Shown in pieces: positions 26,477 to 34,515 of a DNA stretch of 64,000 nt. Source of the stretch: Bacillus sp. 103mf. Its GTDB lineage: Bacteria > Bacillota > Bacilli > Bacillales > Bacillaceae_G. Numbering within the stretch: the first letter of the stretch is position 1; every line of letters starts with the position of its first letter. Where the stretch lies: positions 1 to 64,000 of the forward strand of contig NZ_FPAF01000001.1 of NCBI RefSeq assembly GCF_900116295.1. The letters are read 5' to 3'. The notes below the pieces were generated by a model. That model worked only from the letters and a program-made list of their open reading frames with translations. It was not told the origin of the DNA and searched no databases. The translations under genes were made by a program, and so were the position numbers.

Positions 26477-26662
26477 TTACGAAACTTCCTTAACATCTAA
26501 TATTTTCTCGATCTTCTCTCTTACTTTCTTACCTTTCCTTTTTCCTAAAAGGATATCGGATAGGTAAGCATTGGAAATATCTAGCATTTCCGCTAATTCC
26601 TTTTGTCTCATATCGTTGATAATTAACCATGTTTTTACTTTTTTACCGAATAATGTATCCAT
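26477..26662 (-). CDS. Cro-like HTH protein
   Basis: 61 aa, essentially one helix-turn-helix: RQKELAEMLDISNAYLSDILLGKRKG. It is the first gene of the leftward early operon, divergent from the rightward CI-type repressor, the position of Cro in lambdoid-style switches. It probably binds operators in the 26663-26933 region. Confidence 0.85.
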   Translation of the reverse strand: MDTLFGKKVKTWLIINDMRQKELAEMLDISNAYLSDILLGKRKGKKVREKIEKILDVKEVS

Positions 26663-26855
26663 ACACTACACTCCTTAATTTATTAAATAAGCTAATTTTT
26701 CAGCTTTTTGTTGACGCGTTCTAACATATAAGATAGAATAAAAACATAGCTAAATAAACCTACACTTATAGCCTATATACGTTGGGGAACGTGGTCTTTA
26801 GGTTTTAATTTGTATTGGTTTAAAAGCTAAATAAGTAGCTTATGAACATATAATA

Positions 26856-26871
26856 CTACCACATATGATAG
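26856..26871. promoter_or_regulatory. Repressor operator candidate 1
   Basis: CTACCA-N4-TGATAG, five of six positions symmetric, upstream of the CI-like gene. A second copy lies exactly 30 bp downstream. Confidence 0.6.
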
Positions 26872-26885
26872 AAGTCAACATATTT

Positions 26886-26901
26886 CTACCATATCTGATA
26901 G
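26886..26901. promoter_or_regulatory. Repressor operator candidate 2
   Basis: CTACCA-N4-TGATAG again. With copy 1 the centres are three helical turns apart on the same DNA face, which suits cooperative repressor binding and autoregulation. It lies 32 bp before the repressor ATG. Confidence 0.6.
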
Positions 26902-26933
26902 AGTTTGTTTTAAGCGTTAAAAAAGGTGATCAA

Positions 26934-27341
26934 ATGACTATATTGGATAGAATCAAAGAACTTTGCCAAAGTAGAGGTATATCAATATCTAAGTTAGAAG
27001 AAGATTTGAATTTCGGTAAAAACTCATTATACAGATGGAAAACACTGAGCCCTTCAGCTGACAAGATACAAAAAGTAGCTGACTATTTCGATGTTTCAAT
27101 AGACTTCCTATTAGGAAGAACATCTCAAATGCTTTCAACTCCTAAAGATGAAAAAGATATCGAAAAACGAATGGAAGAAATAAAACGTGATCTAAAGGAT
27201 TCACAAGGACTTATGTTCTCTGGTGAACCAATGAGTGAAGAAGCTGTAGATTCTTTATTAGATGCAATGGAGTACATTGTTCGACAAACAAAGATTATCA
27301 ATAAAAAATACATTCCTAAAAAACATCGTAAAGATAATTAA
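26934..27341 (+). CDS. CI-like HTH phage repressor
   Basis: 135 aa from the ATG at 26934, chosen for AAAAAAGGTGATCAA in front; the upstream extension to 26865 runs through the operators. The N-terminal XRE domain (LCQSRGISISKLEEDLNFGKNSLYRW, then ADKIQKVADYFDVSIDFLLGR) is followed by a ~60-residue acidic linker and tail, with no peptidase domain. Clearance probably depends on the ImmA-type protease encoded next. It maintains lysogeny and likely represses cro. Confidence 0.88.
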   Translation: MTILDRIKELCQSRGISISKLEEDLNFGKNSLYRWKTLSPSADKIQKVADYFDVSIDFLLGRTSQMLSTPKDEKDIEKRMEEIKRDLKDSQGLMFSGEPMSEEAVDSLLDAMEYIVRQTKIINKKYIPKKHRKDN

Positions 27342-27363
27342 TGTAAGTTCAGGAGTGATCATA

Positions 27364-27792
27364 TTGAAATTCGTAATAAACAACACAGTCAATCAACTTT
27401 GCAAAAAATATAACACCAAAGACCCTTTTGAACTTGCTAATTCTCTAAATATAAATGTTTTTCACCATGACTTACATGAAGAAATTAATGGATTCTACAA
27501 GTATGAAAAAAGAAATAAATTTATTGCTATTAATAGTAACTTATCTTCAACTATGCAAAGGGCGGTTTGCGCACATGAATTAGGACATGCTATTTTGCAT
27601 CCTCAAGCAAATACCCCTTTCTTACGAAAAAACACGTTTTTATCTGTTGATAAATTAGAAATTGAAGCAAATATCTTTGCTGCGCTTTTGTTAATAGACG
27701 AAAAAACTATTACTCCGGGAGATACAAAAGCATGTATAGCATATAAAAATAACATCCCAGTGGAATTATTAGAGTTTTATAAGTTTTATTAG
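27364..27792 (+). CDS. ImmA/IrrE-type metallopeptidase
   Basis: 142 aa from a TTG at 27364 with AGGAGTGATC just upstream; the longer frame to 27262 overlaps the repressor. It carries the gluzincin motif HELGHAILH (about residue 74) and the second motif EIEANIFAALLL. In ICEBs1 and related prophages ImmA-like proteases cut the repressor to induce the element. The placement directly after the repressor gene fits this. Confidence 0.9.
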   Translation: MKFVINNTVNQLCKKYNTKDPFELANSLNINVFHHDLHEEINGFYKYEKRNKFIAINSNLSSTMQRAVCAHELGHAILHPQANTPFLRKNTFLSVDKLEIEANIFAALLLIDEKTITPGDTKACIAYKNNIPVELLEFYKFY

Positions 27793-27808
27793 AAGGAGGT
27801 GATGATTT

Positions 27809-27964
27809 TTGATTATTGACTTAGCTATTGAAAGAGAAAAAAGGAAACAAAAAGAAATGATAAAAATACCTATCGTTACACGTATTTACGAGGAAGATGG
27901 CGAAACGAAATACGAAATCGATGGTTATATCGATACTCCAAAAGAGTGGATTAAGGGGGAATAA
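27809..27964 (+). CDS. 51-aa mini-gene between immA-like and integrase genes
   Basis: TTG start at 27809 with a near-perfect AAGGAGGTGATGA site; stop four bases before the integrase ATG. The basic N-terminal helix (LAIEREKRKQKEMIK) precedes an acidic beta-hairpin (RIYEEDGETKYEIDGYID). Not recognised. Small genes beside serine integrases sometimes encode recombination directionality factors, but nothing in the sequence proves this. Confidence 0.65.
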   Translation: MIIDLAIEREKRKQKEMIKIPIVTRIYEEDGETKYEIDGYIDTPKEWIKGE

Positions 27965-27967
27965 ATA

Positions 27968-29386
27968 ATGAAATGTGCAATTTATAGACGTGTATCAACG
28001 GATATACAAGCTGAAAAAGGCTTCTCTTTAGAAGCTCAAAAAATGCGATTAGAAGCATATGCACAATCACAAGGATGGGATATTATTGGTGATTACATGG
28101 ATGATGGTTACAGCGCTAAAGACATGAACCGCCCCGAGCTCCAACGATTATTAACTGATATGAAAGAACAACGATTCGATGTAATACTCGTTTATAAATT
28201 AGATCGTCTGTGTCGTTCAGTACGTGATCTGAACGATATGATTGAGGATTTCGAAAAATATCACATAAAATTTAAGAGTTCAACCGAGGCATTAGATACA
28301 ACAACCGCAACAGGTCGTATGATGATTAATATGATTGGAACATTAGCACAATGGGAACGGGAACAGACTGCCGAGCGAGTTACAGAAAATATGTACAAAC
28401 GCGCTGAACTTGGTTTATTTAATGGTGGAGTAATTCCATTCGGTTATACTAAAAATAATGATAGTATCATCGTTAATGAAGATGAGAGTGTGATTATCAA
28501 AGAAATGTTTGAACTAGCTCTTTCAAATGGTTTTTTAGCTGTCTCTTTAAAGTTAAACGAGAGAGGTTACAAGACGAAAAGTGGTCATAAATGGCATAAG
28601 GAAGCTGTTAAACGTATCTTAACAAACCCTATTTATTGTGGTTATAGACGTTATGGAGTTCAAGGTAATGATTCTAAAGAAGTTGTTATATCAAAATTCA
28701 ATGCAAAAGATTTTAAACCAATAATATCTAAAGAAATGTTTGATGAATGTCAAAAGATATTTGAAAATAGAAAGACTAATGCACCAAAACCACGATATGG
28801 TGAATATAATTATTTTTCTGGAATTTTCGTTTGTCCTAACTGTGGTCAAAGACTATCAGCCGTTACATACATGATTAAAGGTAAAAAATACAAGTATTAC
28901 AAGTGTGCTAAAAAAGCACAAGGATTTTGTATGGGTTATAACGTCAGCTTAGAAACACTGGAAACAGCATTTTTAAAAACTCTTAACCTAACGTTAGATA
29001 ACATAGAAATTAATATTTCCGATAAAATAGACCTTGATTCAATAAAAAAAGAATTAGATAATTTAGCAAAAAAGAAAGAAAGAGTAAAAAATCTATATCT
29101 CGATAATGTTATAGATCGTGATGAAATGAAAGAAAAAATAGACATTATAAATGAAAAAGAAAAGGAATTGTACACTCTTCTATCACAAGAAGAAGAAACC
29201 ATTTCTGTAGAAGTTGTAAAAGAAACACTTGAAAACTTAATCTATAATTGGAAGATCATTTCTGATGAAACAAAAATGTATGCTATTCGAAGTATTTTTG
29301 ACAGCATAGAATTTAAAGAAATTAACAAGGCAAACGGAAGATGGAAGAAAGCTGCAATTGAGATAACTGGGTATAAATTGAGATAG
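27968..29386 (+). CDS. Large serine recombinase (phage integrase)
   Basis: 472 aa. The N-terminal resolvase domain has the catalytic Ser10 in YRRVSTD, the YKLDRLCRS arginines and the EREQTAERV helix E. A recombinase domain follows (about 155-260, PFGYTKNND, GHKWHKEAVKRIL), then a zinc ribbon (CPNCG near residue 281, with a later CAKKAQGFC pair) and a C-terminal coiled coil (about 345-440, very Lys/Glu-rich). It is the integrase for this prophage. It points to the phage end and lies 18 bp from the broken livK gene. Confidence 0.96.
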   Translation: MKCAIYRRVSTDIQAEKGFSLEAQKMRLEAYAQSQGWDIIGDYMDDGYSAKDMNRPELQRLLTDMKEQRFDVILVYKLDRLCRSVRDLNDMIEDFEKYHIKFKSSTEALDTTTATGRMMINMIGTLAQWEREQTAERVTENMYKRAELGLFNGGVIPFGYTKNNDSIIVNEDESVIIKEMFELALSNGFLAVSLKLNERGYKTKSGHKWHKEAVKRILTNPIYCGYRRYGVQGNDSKEVVISKFNAKDFKPIISKEMFDECQKIFENRKTNAPKPRYGEYNYFSGIFVCPNCGQRLSAVTYMIKGKKYKYYKCAKKAQGFCMGYNVSLETLETAFLKTLNLTLDNIEINISDKIDLDSIKKELDNLAKKKERVKNLYLDNVIDRDEMKEKIDIINEKEKELYTLLSQEEETISVEVVKETLENLIYNWKIISDETKMYAIRSIFDSIEFKEINKANGRWKKAAIEITGYKLR

Positions 29387-29435
29387 TTTCATACTATCTT
29401 TATTTCAATGTATAGGTACATTACCATCTGAATAC
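29387..29435. other. Prophage right attachment junction
   Basis: Just past the integrase stop, phage-like DNA meets a livK-type gene that loses similarity to its intact paralogue after the FGGMYSDG codons (about 29423-29440). The crossover must lie near GTACATTACC. The paired attachment half lies beyond the left edge of the window, so the core cannot be fixed. A short GATAGT/ACTATC hairpin (29383-29399) may terminate the integrase transcript. Confidence 0.6.
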
Positions 29436-30160
29436 ATACCACCAAAATACACAAGGTCTGGCTTTTTCGCGATAACTTGGTTTAACACACCACTAAAATC
29501 TTTCTCACCAACTGTAATCCCTTCATAGCCAACAATTTTTGCGCCTAGCTTTTCTGCTTCTTTTTTAAATGCGTCGGCTAACCCTGTACCATATGCGGTT
29601 TTATCTTGAATTACAAAAATATTTTTTGCCTTTACTGTTTCAAGCGCATATTTCGCCGCTGCTGGACCTTGGAAATCATCTCTTGCAACAAGGCGTGCAA
29701 CAGTTTTTAATCCACGTTCTGTTAATTCAACTGCCGTACTTGATGGTGATACCATAACAAGATTTGCTTTCTCATATGTTTCAGAAGCGGCAATAGATAC
29801 ACCGGACATTAAATGTCCGACAACGCCTAATACCTCTTTATCAGCTGCGACAGACTGAGCATTAGCAACCCCTTTTTTCGGGTCACCTTGATCATCTTGC
29901 GGCACAAATTGCAATTCAAAACCTAGTTTTTTAAACTCTTCTTTTTGTTTATCTACTGCAATTTGCGTTCCAAGCTTAATGGATTCTCCAAACGCAGCTG
30001 ATCCACCAGAAAGAGGCGATTCAGAAGCAATTTTAATTACTTTATTTGTCCTTGCTTCATTTTTCGTAGTAGCTGAATTATCATTTCCTTTACTCGTACA
30101 TCCTGCCATCATTCCCGCTAATAAAACACCCGATAACAAAAGCGATATCTTTTTCTTCAC
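29405..30160 (-). pseudogene. Branched-chain amino acid binding lipoprotein, 3' end cut off by prophage
   Basis: 251 aa against 402 aa in the paralogue at 35569-36777. The lipobox LLAGMMAGC marks the mature N-terminal Cys. The SPLSGGSAAFGESIKLG and VAARLVARDDFQGPAAAKYAL segments match Leu/Ile/Val-binding proteins. Similarity holds through KKPDLVYFGGMYSDG and then the reading frame runs into phage DNA (NVPIH, stop), so the C-terminal lobe is missing. Excision of the prophage should restore the gene. As it stands the protein cannot close around a ligand. It has its own ribosome site (AGGGGGAG) and an AT-rich upstream region. Confidence 0.88.
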
Positions 30161-30474
30161 CGTACTCCCCCTAAATTCGCAATATTTTTAATATTTAAAA
30201 TATTAATCTATACATAAGGGTTGCACAATAAAAATCGTTAGCGTTTTCTCGTAAAATTCTGACATGATTTGCTATATAAATTCATTTTAATTTTTCTACA
30301 TATAGATTGCTGCTATGCAGAAAAAAAGAAGCTTCACTCGTTTGCTATCTCTGGTTTTCACTACGCATGTGGCAGGAAAGGGCACTGACCGCTTCTATGC
30401 TTGGCCAGATGCTCTCGTCCACCGAAAAAGAATGGTTTTATGTCGGTTTTTTAATTTAGATTTATATAACATAC
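30161..30474. other. Intergenic region, promoter of broken livK plus repeat copy A
   Basis: The first ~120 bp is AT-rich upstream DNA for the leftward livK fragment. The rest is copy A of the three-copy 160-bp repeat. A 74-codon plus-strand frame here lies inside the repeat and is not credible. Confidence 0.6.
30283..30458 (+). repeat. Dispersed repeat, copy A
   Basis: Shared blocks with copies B (51534-51692) and C (56158-56326, inverted): TTGCTGCTATGCAGAA, GCATGTGGCAGGAAA, CTGACCGCTTCTATGC, CCAGATGCTCTCGTCC, and a 3' GTTTTATGTC. Copies vary in the middle. No coding potential is shared. It fits the intergenic bcr-type repeats of the B. cereus group, but the subfamily cannot be named here. 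Confidence 0.75.
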
Positions 30475-30502
30475 AAAAAGAGTCAGCGTATACACTGACT
30501 CT
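30475..30502 (-). terminator. Terminator of oxidoreductase gene
   Basis: AGAGTCAG pairs with CTGACTCT, followed by TTTTTG on the minus strand. Confidence 0.8.
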
Positions 30503-31529
30503 ACCATTTTACTATCATTCCTTGCTGACTACTTTGTAAACAAGCTGTAATAACACGAATCACATTTAGAGCTTCCTCAGCTGTAACAGGTGGCATTTCT
30601 CGTTTCATTATCGCGTCTCGGACACCTTTATAATAATTCTCATAACACCCTATTTCTGTTGGAGTATGAATTTCTTGTTCCTCTGTAGAAAGAACAGTAT
30701 ACATATGCATAGCATCTTCTCCATATCCTTCATCACCAGGTTTCTTTCCTGCCTTCAGCTGTTCTTCTTGAGAATCCATTCCATATTTAACAATCGATCC
30801 TTTTTCACCATGAATGCTAAAATGTGGCCCTGCATATTTAACGTGACTACCGCTATGAAGAATAACACGCATTTCTTCATAATGAAGAATAATATGAAAA
30901 TAATCATCTATTTGCGACCCTGGACGTTGATTGACAACATCTGCATAAACAGCTTCCGGCATCCCAAATAAATGTAACGCTTGATCAATGAGATGCGAAC
31001 CTAAATCAAACAACATTCCTGATCCTGGCAATTTATGCTCTCGCCAACGATCACGAACATGCGGACGAAATCTATCAAAATGAGCTTCATACGTATAAAT
31101 TTTACCAATTTTATTATCTTGTAATAGTTTTTGAATCGTTCTGAAATCGTTATCAAAGCGGCGGTTATGATATACACTTAACACAACGCCATGCTGCTTC
31201 GCTAATTCTATCAATTCTTCTCCTTCTTCAACAGAAACAACAAAAGGTTTTTCAACGACAACATGTTTACCATGCAATATTGCGTTTTTTGTAAATTCAA
31301 AATGCGTTGTGTTAGGTGATGTAATGATGATAAGATCAATGTTTTCTTGCATAACAAGCTCATCGATTGTTGTCACAACTTCTACATGTGGAAATGATGC
31401 TTTTACTTTCTCTTCTTGTGAAGATACAATCGCACGGACTTCGTAGTCTTCGATTGTTTGCAACAGAGGAATATGGAAGGTTGTACTAGAAAACCCGTAA
31501 CCTACAATCCCAACACCTATTTTGTTCAT
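30501..31529 (-). CDS. Gfo/Idh/MocA-family oxidoreductase
   Basis: 342 aa. N-terminal Rossmann fold with GIVGYGFSSTTFHIP (about 6-20), TSPNTTHFEF and the EKPFVVSVEEGEEL motif containing the conserved Lys (about 94). The C-terminal catalytic/dimer domain has GSGMLFDLGSHLIDQALHLFG (about 166-186). It uses NAD(P) to oxidise or reduce sugar-like or inositol-like substrates, which the sequence does not define. It stands alone between the broken livK gene and the liv operon, with its own terminator. Confidence 0.9.
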   Translation of the reverse strand: MNKIGVGIVGYGFSSTTFHIPLLQTIEDYEVRAIVSSQEEKVKASFPHVEVVTTIDELVMQENIDLIIITSPNTTHFEFTKNAILHGKHVVVEKPFVVSVEEGEELIELAKQHGVVLSVYHNRRFDNDFRTIQKLLQDNKIGKIYTYEAHFDRFRPHVRDRWREHKLPGSGMLFDLGSHLIDQALHLFGMPEAVYADVVNQRPGSQIDDYFHIILHYEEMRVILHSGSHVKYAGPHFSIHGEKGSIVKYGMDSQEEQLKAGKKPGDEGYGEDAMHMYTVLSTEEQEIHTPTEIGCYENYYKGVRDAIMKREMPPVTAEEALNVIRVITACLQSSQQGMIVKW

Positions 31530-31637
31530 AAAACCCCTCCAAATTATGTATAGACTATAATGAATTTTTATTATATCAACTTATCTTATTTCTACATAAT
31601 GTTTTGCTTTTTAAAATGGCAACATAGATGAACATGC

Positions 31638-31665
31638 CAAAAAGCTACCCTACCTAGGGTAGCCC
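31638..31665 (-). terminator. Terminator of liv operon
   Basis: GGCTACCCTA pairs with TAGGGTAGC and is followed by TTTTTGG on the minus strand, directly after the livF stop. Confidence 0.8.
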
Positions 31666-31670
31666 TCATA

Positions 31671-32372
31671 TTACGCTAAATACGCTTCTTTCACAAATTC
31701 ATTATGCAGCAATGATTTCCCTTCTCCTACCATTTTAATTTCTCCTGTCTGAATCACATAGCCACGATGTGCAATTTGCAATGCTTGATACGCATTTTGT
31801 TCAACAAGTAGAATCGTCATTCCTTCTTTATTCAGCTCTGAAATAATTTCAAAGATTTGCTCAACAATAATTGGCGCCAGCCCCATTGAAGGCTCATCTA
31901 ACATAAGTAAATGCGGCCCGCTCATGAGCGCACGTCCAATTGCAAGCATTTGCTGTTCACCACCACTCATCGTACCGCCCTTTTGCTCTAGTCGTTCTTT
32001 TAACTTTGGAAAATAGTGAAAGGTACGCTCCATCCGTTCCTTCACTATTCTCTTATCCTTTACTGAAAATGCTCCCATCTCCAAATTCTCTTTTACTGTT
32101 AGGCGTGAAAAAATACGTCTTCCCTCTGGTACATGAGCAATTCCGGATAAAGCTGTTACGTGCGGAGATTGTTTCGTAATTTGTTTACCCTCAAACGAAA
32201 TTTCTCCTGACTTCGGTATAACAAGGCCACTAATCGACTTTAATGTTGTTGATTTTCCAGCTCCATTGCATCCGATAAGTGTTACAATTTCGCCTTTTCC
32301 TACAGAAATATTAACGCCTTTTAACGCGTGAATCCCACCATAATACGCATTTATATTAGTAAGCTCTAGCAA
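31671..32372 (-). CDS. livF: Branched-chain amino acid ABC transporter ATPase LivF
   Basis: 233 aa, the usual LivF length. Walker A GCNGAGKST (about 35-43), signature MSGGEQQ (about 135), Walker B LLMLDEPSMGLAP (about 155-167) and the switch His replaced by the LLVEQNAYQAL pattern normal for LivF. Cytoplasmic ATPase of the liv permease. Last gene of the operon, 63 bp after livG. The operon order livK-H-M-G-F is standard. Confidence 0.95.
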   Translation of the reverse strand: MLELTNINAYYGGIHALKGVNISVGKGEIVTLIGCNGAGKSTTLKSISGLVIPKSGEISFEGKQITKQSPHVTALSGIAHVPEGRRIFSRLTVKENLEMGAFSVKDKRIVKERMERTFHYFPKLKERLEQKGGTMSGGEQQMLAIGRALMSGPHLLMLDEPSMGLAPIIVEQIFEIISELNKEGMTILLVEQNAYQALQIAHRGYVIQTGEIKMVGEGKSLLHNEFVKEAYLA

Positions 32373-32435
32373 TATACTCCCCCCTTTTTTATCTTTTTCG
32401 AACGATTTTTTATCAATTTTTTATTTTATTCCGTA

Positions 32436-33212
32436 TTACTTCTCTAACACGGCACTTTTCCCTAAATACGCTTCAATAACTTTTGGATTGTTACGAATAT
32501 CTTCCGGGCTTCCTTCTGCAATTTTTTCACCGTGATCTAATACAATGATATGCTCAGAAATCTCCATGACAAGTTTCATATCATGTTCAATTAATACAAT
32601 TGTTATGTCTAGCTCTTCGCGCATTCGATAAATAAGAGCTGTTAATTCCTTCGTTTCTTTTGGATTCATTCCGGCTGCTGGCTCATCCAATAATAATACT
32701 TGCGGTTTCGCCGCGAGCGCTCTAGCAATTTCAAGGCGACGCTGTGCCCCGTACGATAAATTTTGCGCTTCTTCATTTAATAAGTGAGCTAAACCAACAT
32801 ATTCTAGAAGCCCATATGCTTTTTGCTGCGCTCGTTCTTCTTCTCTCTTTACCCCTGGAAAATGTAACAAAATCCCCAAAAGATTACTTTTTAAATGATT
32901 GTGAAGTCCTACCATTACATTTTCAAGTACCGTCATATTGTTAAAAAGACGAATATTTTGAAACGTACGAGCAATGCCATGCTTTGAAATATCATGCGGC
33001 TTCAAACCAGTTATCTTTTCTTCTCCAAGCAGAATGTCACCTTCATCTGGCTTATATACACCTGTTACCATATTAAAAAACGTCGTTTTTCCTGCTCCGT
33101 TCGGTCCAATTACAGCTGTAATGGATCCTTTTTTTACTTTCATATCAACACTTTTTACTGCAACGAGTCCATCAAACCGCTTCGTAATATTTTGAACTGT
33201 TAAAATCGCCAT
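32436..33212 (-). CDS. livG: Branched-chain amino acid ABC transporter ATPase LivG
   Basis: 258 aa from the ATG at 33212, preceded by AGGGGGAAG; a frame starting seven codons earlier lacks a site. Walker A GPNGAGKTT (about 35-43), signature LSYGAQRRL (about 152), Walker B VLLLDEPAAGMNP (about 172-184), His-switch EHDMKLVM. The AFQNIRLF-type stretch (ARTFQNIRLFNNM) is typical of LivG. Pairs with LivF to energise uptake of Leu/Ile/Val. Confidence 0.95.
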   Translation of the reverse strand: MAILTVQNITKRFDGLVAVKSVDMKVKKGSITAVIGPNGAGKTTFFNMVTGVYKPDEGDILLGEEKITGLKPHDISKHGIARTFQNIRLFNNMTVLENVMVGLHNHLKSNLLGILLHFPGVKREEERAQQKAYGLLEYVGLAHLLNEEAQNLSYGAQRRLEIARALAAKPQVLLLDEPAAGMNPKETKELTALIYRMREELDITIVLIEHDMKLVMEISEHIIVLDHGEKIAEGSPEDIRNNPKVIEAYLGKSAVLEK

Positions 33213-33222
33213 ATTCTTCCCC

Positions 33223-34506
33223 CTAGGCTTCAAATACTTTCTCTTTTTGTGTTTGTGACTCGATTTGTTTTATCCTATCTTTTTTCAACTGCTCTTCATT
33301 AAATTTTCGATTTTTCGCAGGTATGAGTCCTTGTGGTCGATACAAGGCAAATAAAATTAGAATTCCTCCAAAGATGAAACGTTGCATTTTAGCTGGAGAA
33401 AGTGCATCTGGGATCGTAACCGTTCCACTTAAATTTAATTGGTTTAGCCAGTTTGTTAATTCAGTAAGTACTTGTAAATTTAAAATGGTCATAACAGCTG
33501 CTCCTAAAATAACCCCAGGCACACTCCCCATACCACCAAGCAATACCATAACAAGAATGGTAATTGACTCTAGTAATGTAAAACTTGTTGGATCGACAAA
33601 AGTTTGTTTTGCAGCAAAGACAACGCCCATCATTCCAGAAAATGAAGCACCAATTGCAAACGCTAGCAACTTTGTTTTCACAAGCGGAATTCCCATCGCT
33701 TGGGCTGCAATTTCATTTTCACGAACTGCCTTCCAAGAACGGCCTATTTTCGAAAATTCTAGTCGTTTTACAATAAAAATTACGAGTAATAAAATACCGA
33801 GTACAATGTAATACACTTGACTCGATTGCAAAAATGTAAACCCAAATAGGGAAGGTGGTTTTACGGAAGATAAGCCCATTGCACCGTTCGTAATATTAAC
33901 CGGTTTATCTAGATTATTAAAAATAATACGGATAATCTCCCCAAATCCAAGTGTCACAATCGCTAAGTAATCACCTTTCACACGCAACACCGGGATGCCA
34001 AGCAAAACTCCAAATACCGCTGTAATCAAACCACCTAGTAAAATAAACATCCAAAAGCTTTCTCCTGACAATGGGTAGTGACCAAATGGCATAAAGTTAT
34101 TTGCTTGAGCTGTTGCAAAAATACCGTATGTGTAAGCTCCTATTGCAAAAAAAGCGACAAATCCTAAATCTAGCAATCCTGCAAACCCAACAACGATATT
34201 TAACCCTAGCGCCATTGCTATATAAATTCCAACTAATGTCGCCACTTCCATATAAGACTGATAAGCAGGACCACCGCTTGCTGTGAATGGGAGTAATATA
34301 ACTAACACAAATAACCCTACTAACCATTTCCATTTACTGTGTAAATTTGTATAACACAATAATAAAAGAGACAATAATAGTAGTAGAAATGCCGTTACTG
34401 ACTTTTGTGCAAAATATAAACTTGCAGCAGTTATCCCCATATAAAGGACTAATAGTATAAGTTGCATCTTCGTGTTTTTCCTTATCATTTCTAACCATTT
34501 TTTCAT
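33223..34506 (-). CDS. livM: Branched-chain amino acid ABC permease LivM
   Basis: 427 aa from the ATG at 34506, with TAGGTGATGATA in front (the site overlaps the livH stop). About ten transmembrane segments. The LivM signatures ALGLNIVVGFAGLLDLGFVAFF and GDYLAIVTLGFGEIIRII (about residues 95-190) are present, with GGMGSVPGVILGA near the end. The N-terminal ~85 residues add two or three extra helices, as in longer LivM proteins. The C-terminal tail is strongly charged. Confidence 0.94.
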   Translation of the reverse strand: MKKWLEMIRKNTKMQLILLVLYMGITAASLYFAQKSVTAFLLLLLSLLLLCYTNLHSKWKWLVGLFVLVILLPFTASGGPAYQSYMEVATLVGIYIAMALGLNIVVGFAGLLDLGFVAFFAIGAYTYGIFATAQANNFMPFGHYPLSGESFWMFILLGGLITAVFGVLLGIPVLRVKGDYLAIVTLGFGEIIRIIFNNLDKPVNITNGAMGLSSVKPPSLFGFTFLQSSQVYYIVLGILLLVIFIVKRLEFSKIGRSWKAVRENEIAAQAMGIPLVKTKLLAFAIGASFSGMMGVVFAAKQTFVDPTSFTLLESITILVMVLLGGMGSVPGVILGAAVMTILNLQVLTELTNWLNQLNLSGTVTIPDALSPAKMQRFIFGGILILFALYRPQGLIPAKNRKFNEEQLKKDRIKQIESQTQKEKVFEA

Positions 34507-34515
34507 TATCATCAC

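Larger units (their letters stand above)
26663..26933. promoter_or_regulatory. Lysis-lysogeny control region
   Basis: The divergent intergenic stretch between the Cro-like and CI-like genes. It holds two copies of a 16-bp imperfect dyad (26856-26871 and 26886-26901), a perfect AAGCTA-N6-TAGCTT dyad at 26824-26841, and further AGCTAAATAA motifs nearer cro. It must carry both promoters, but I cannot place -35/-10 boxes with confidence. Confidence 0.65.

Noticed and set aside
27262-27363. Longer start of the ImmA-like gene
   Set aside because: Overlaps the repressor gene; a good AGGAGTGATC site lies before the TTG at 27364.
28936-29202. 88-aa minus-strand frame inside the integrase gene
   Set aside because: Ser/Phe-rich complement of the integrase coiled coil; a shadow.
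30315-30539. 74-aa plus-strand frame (MQKKRSFTR)
   Set aside because: Lies inside repeat copy A and the oxidoreductase end. Not conserved in the other copies as a frame.
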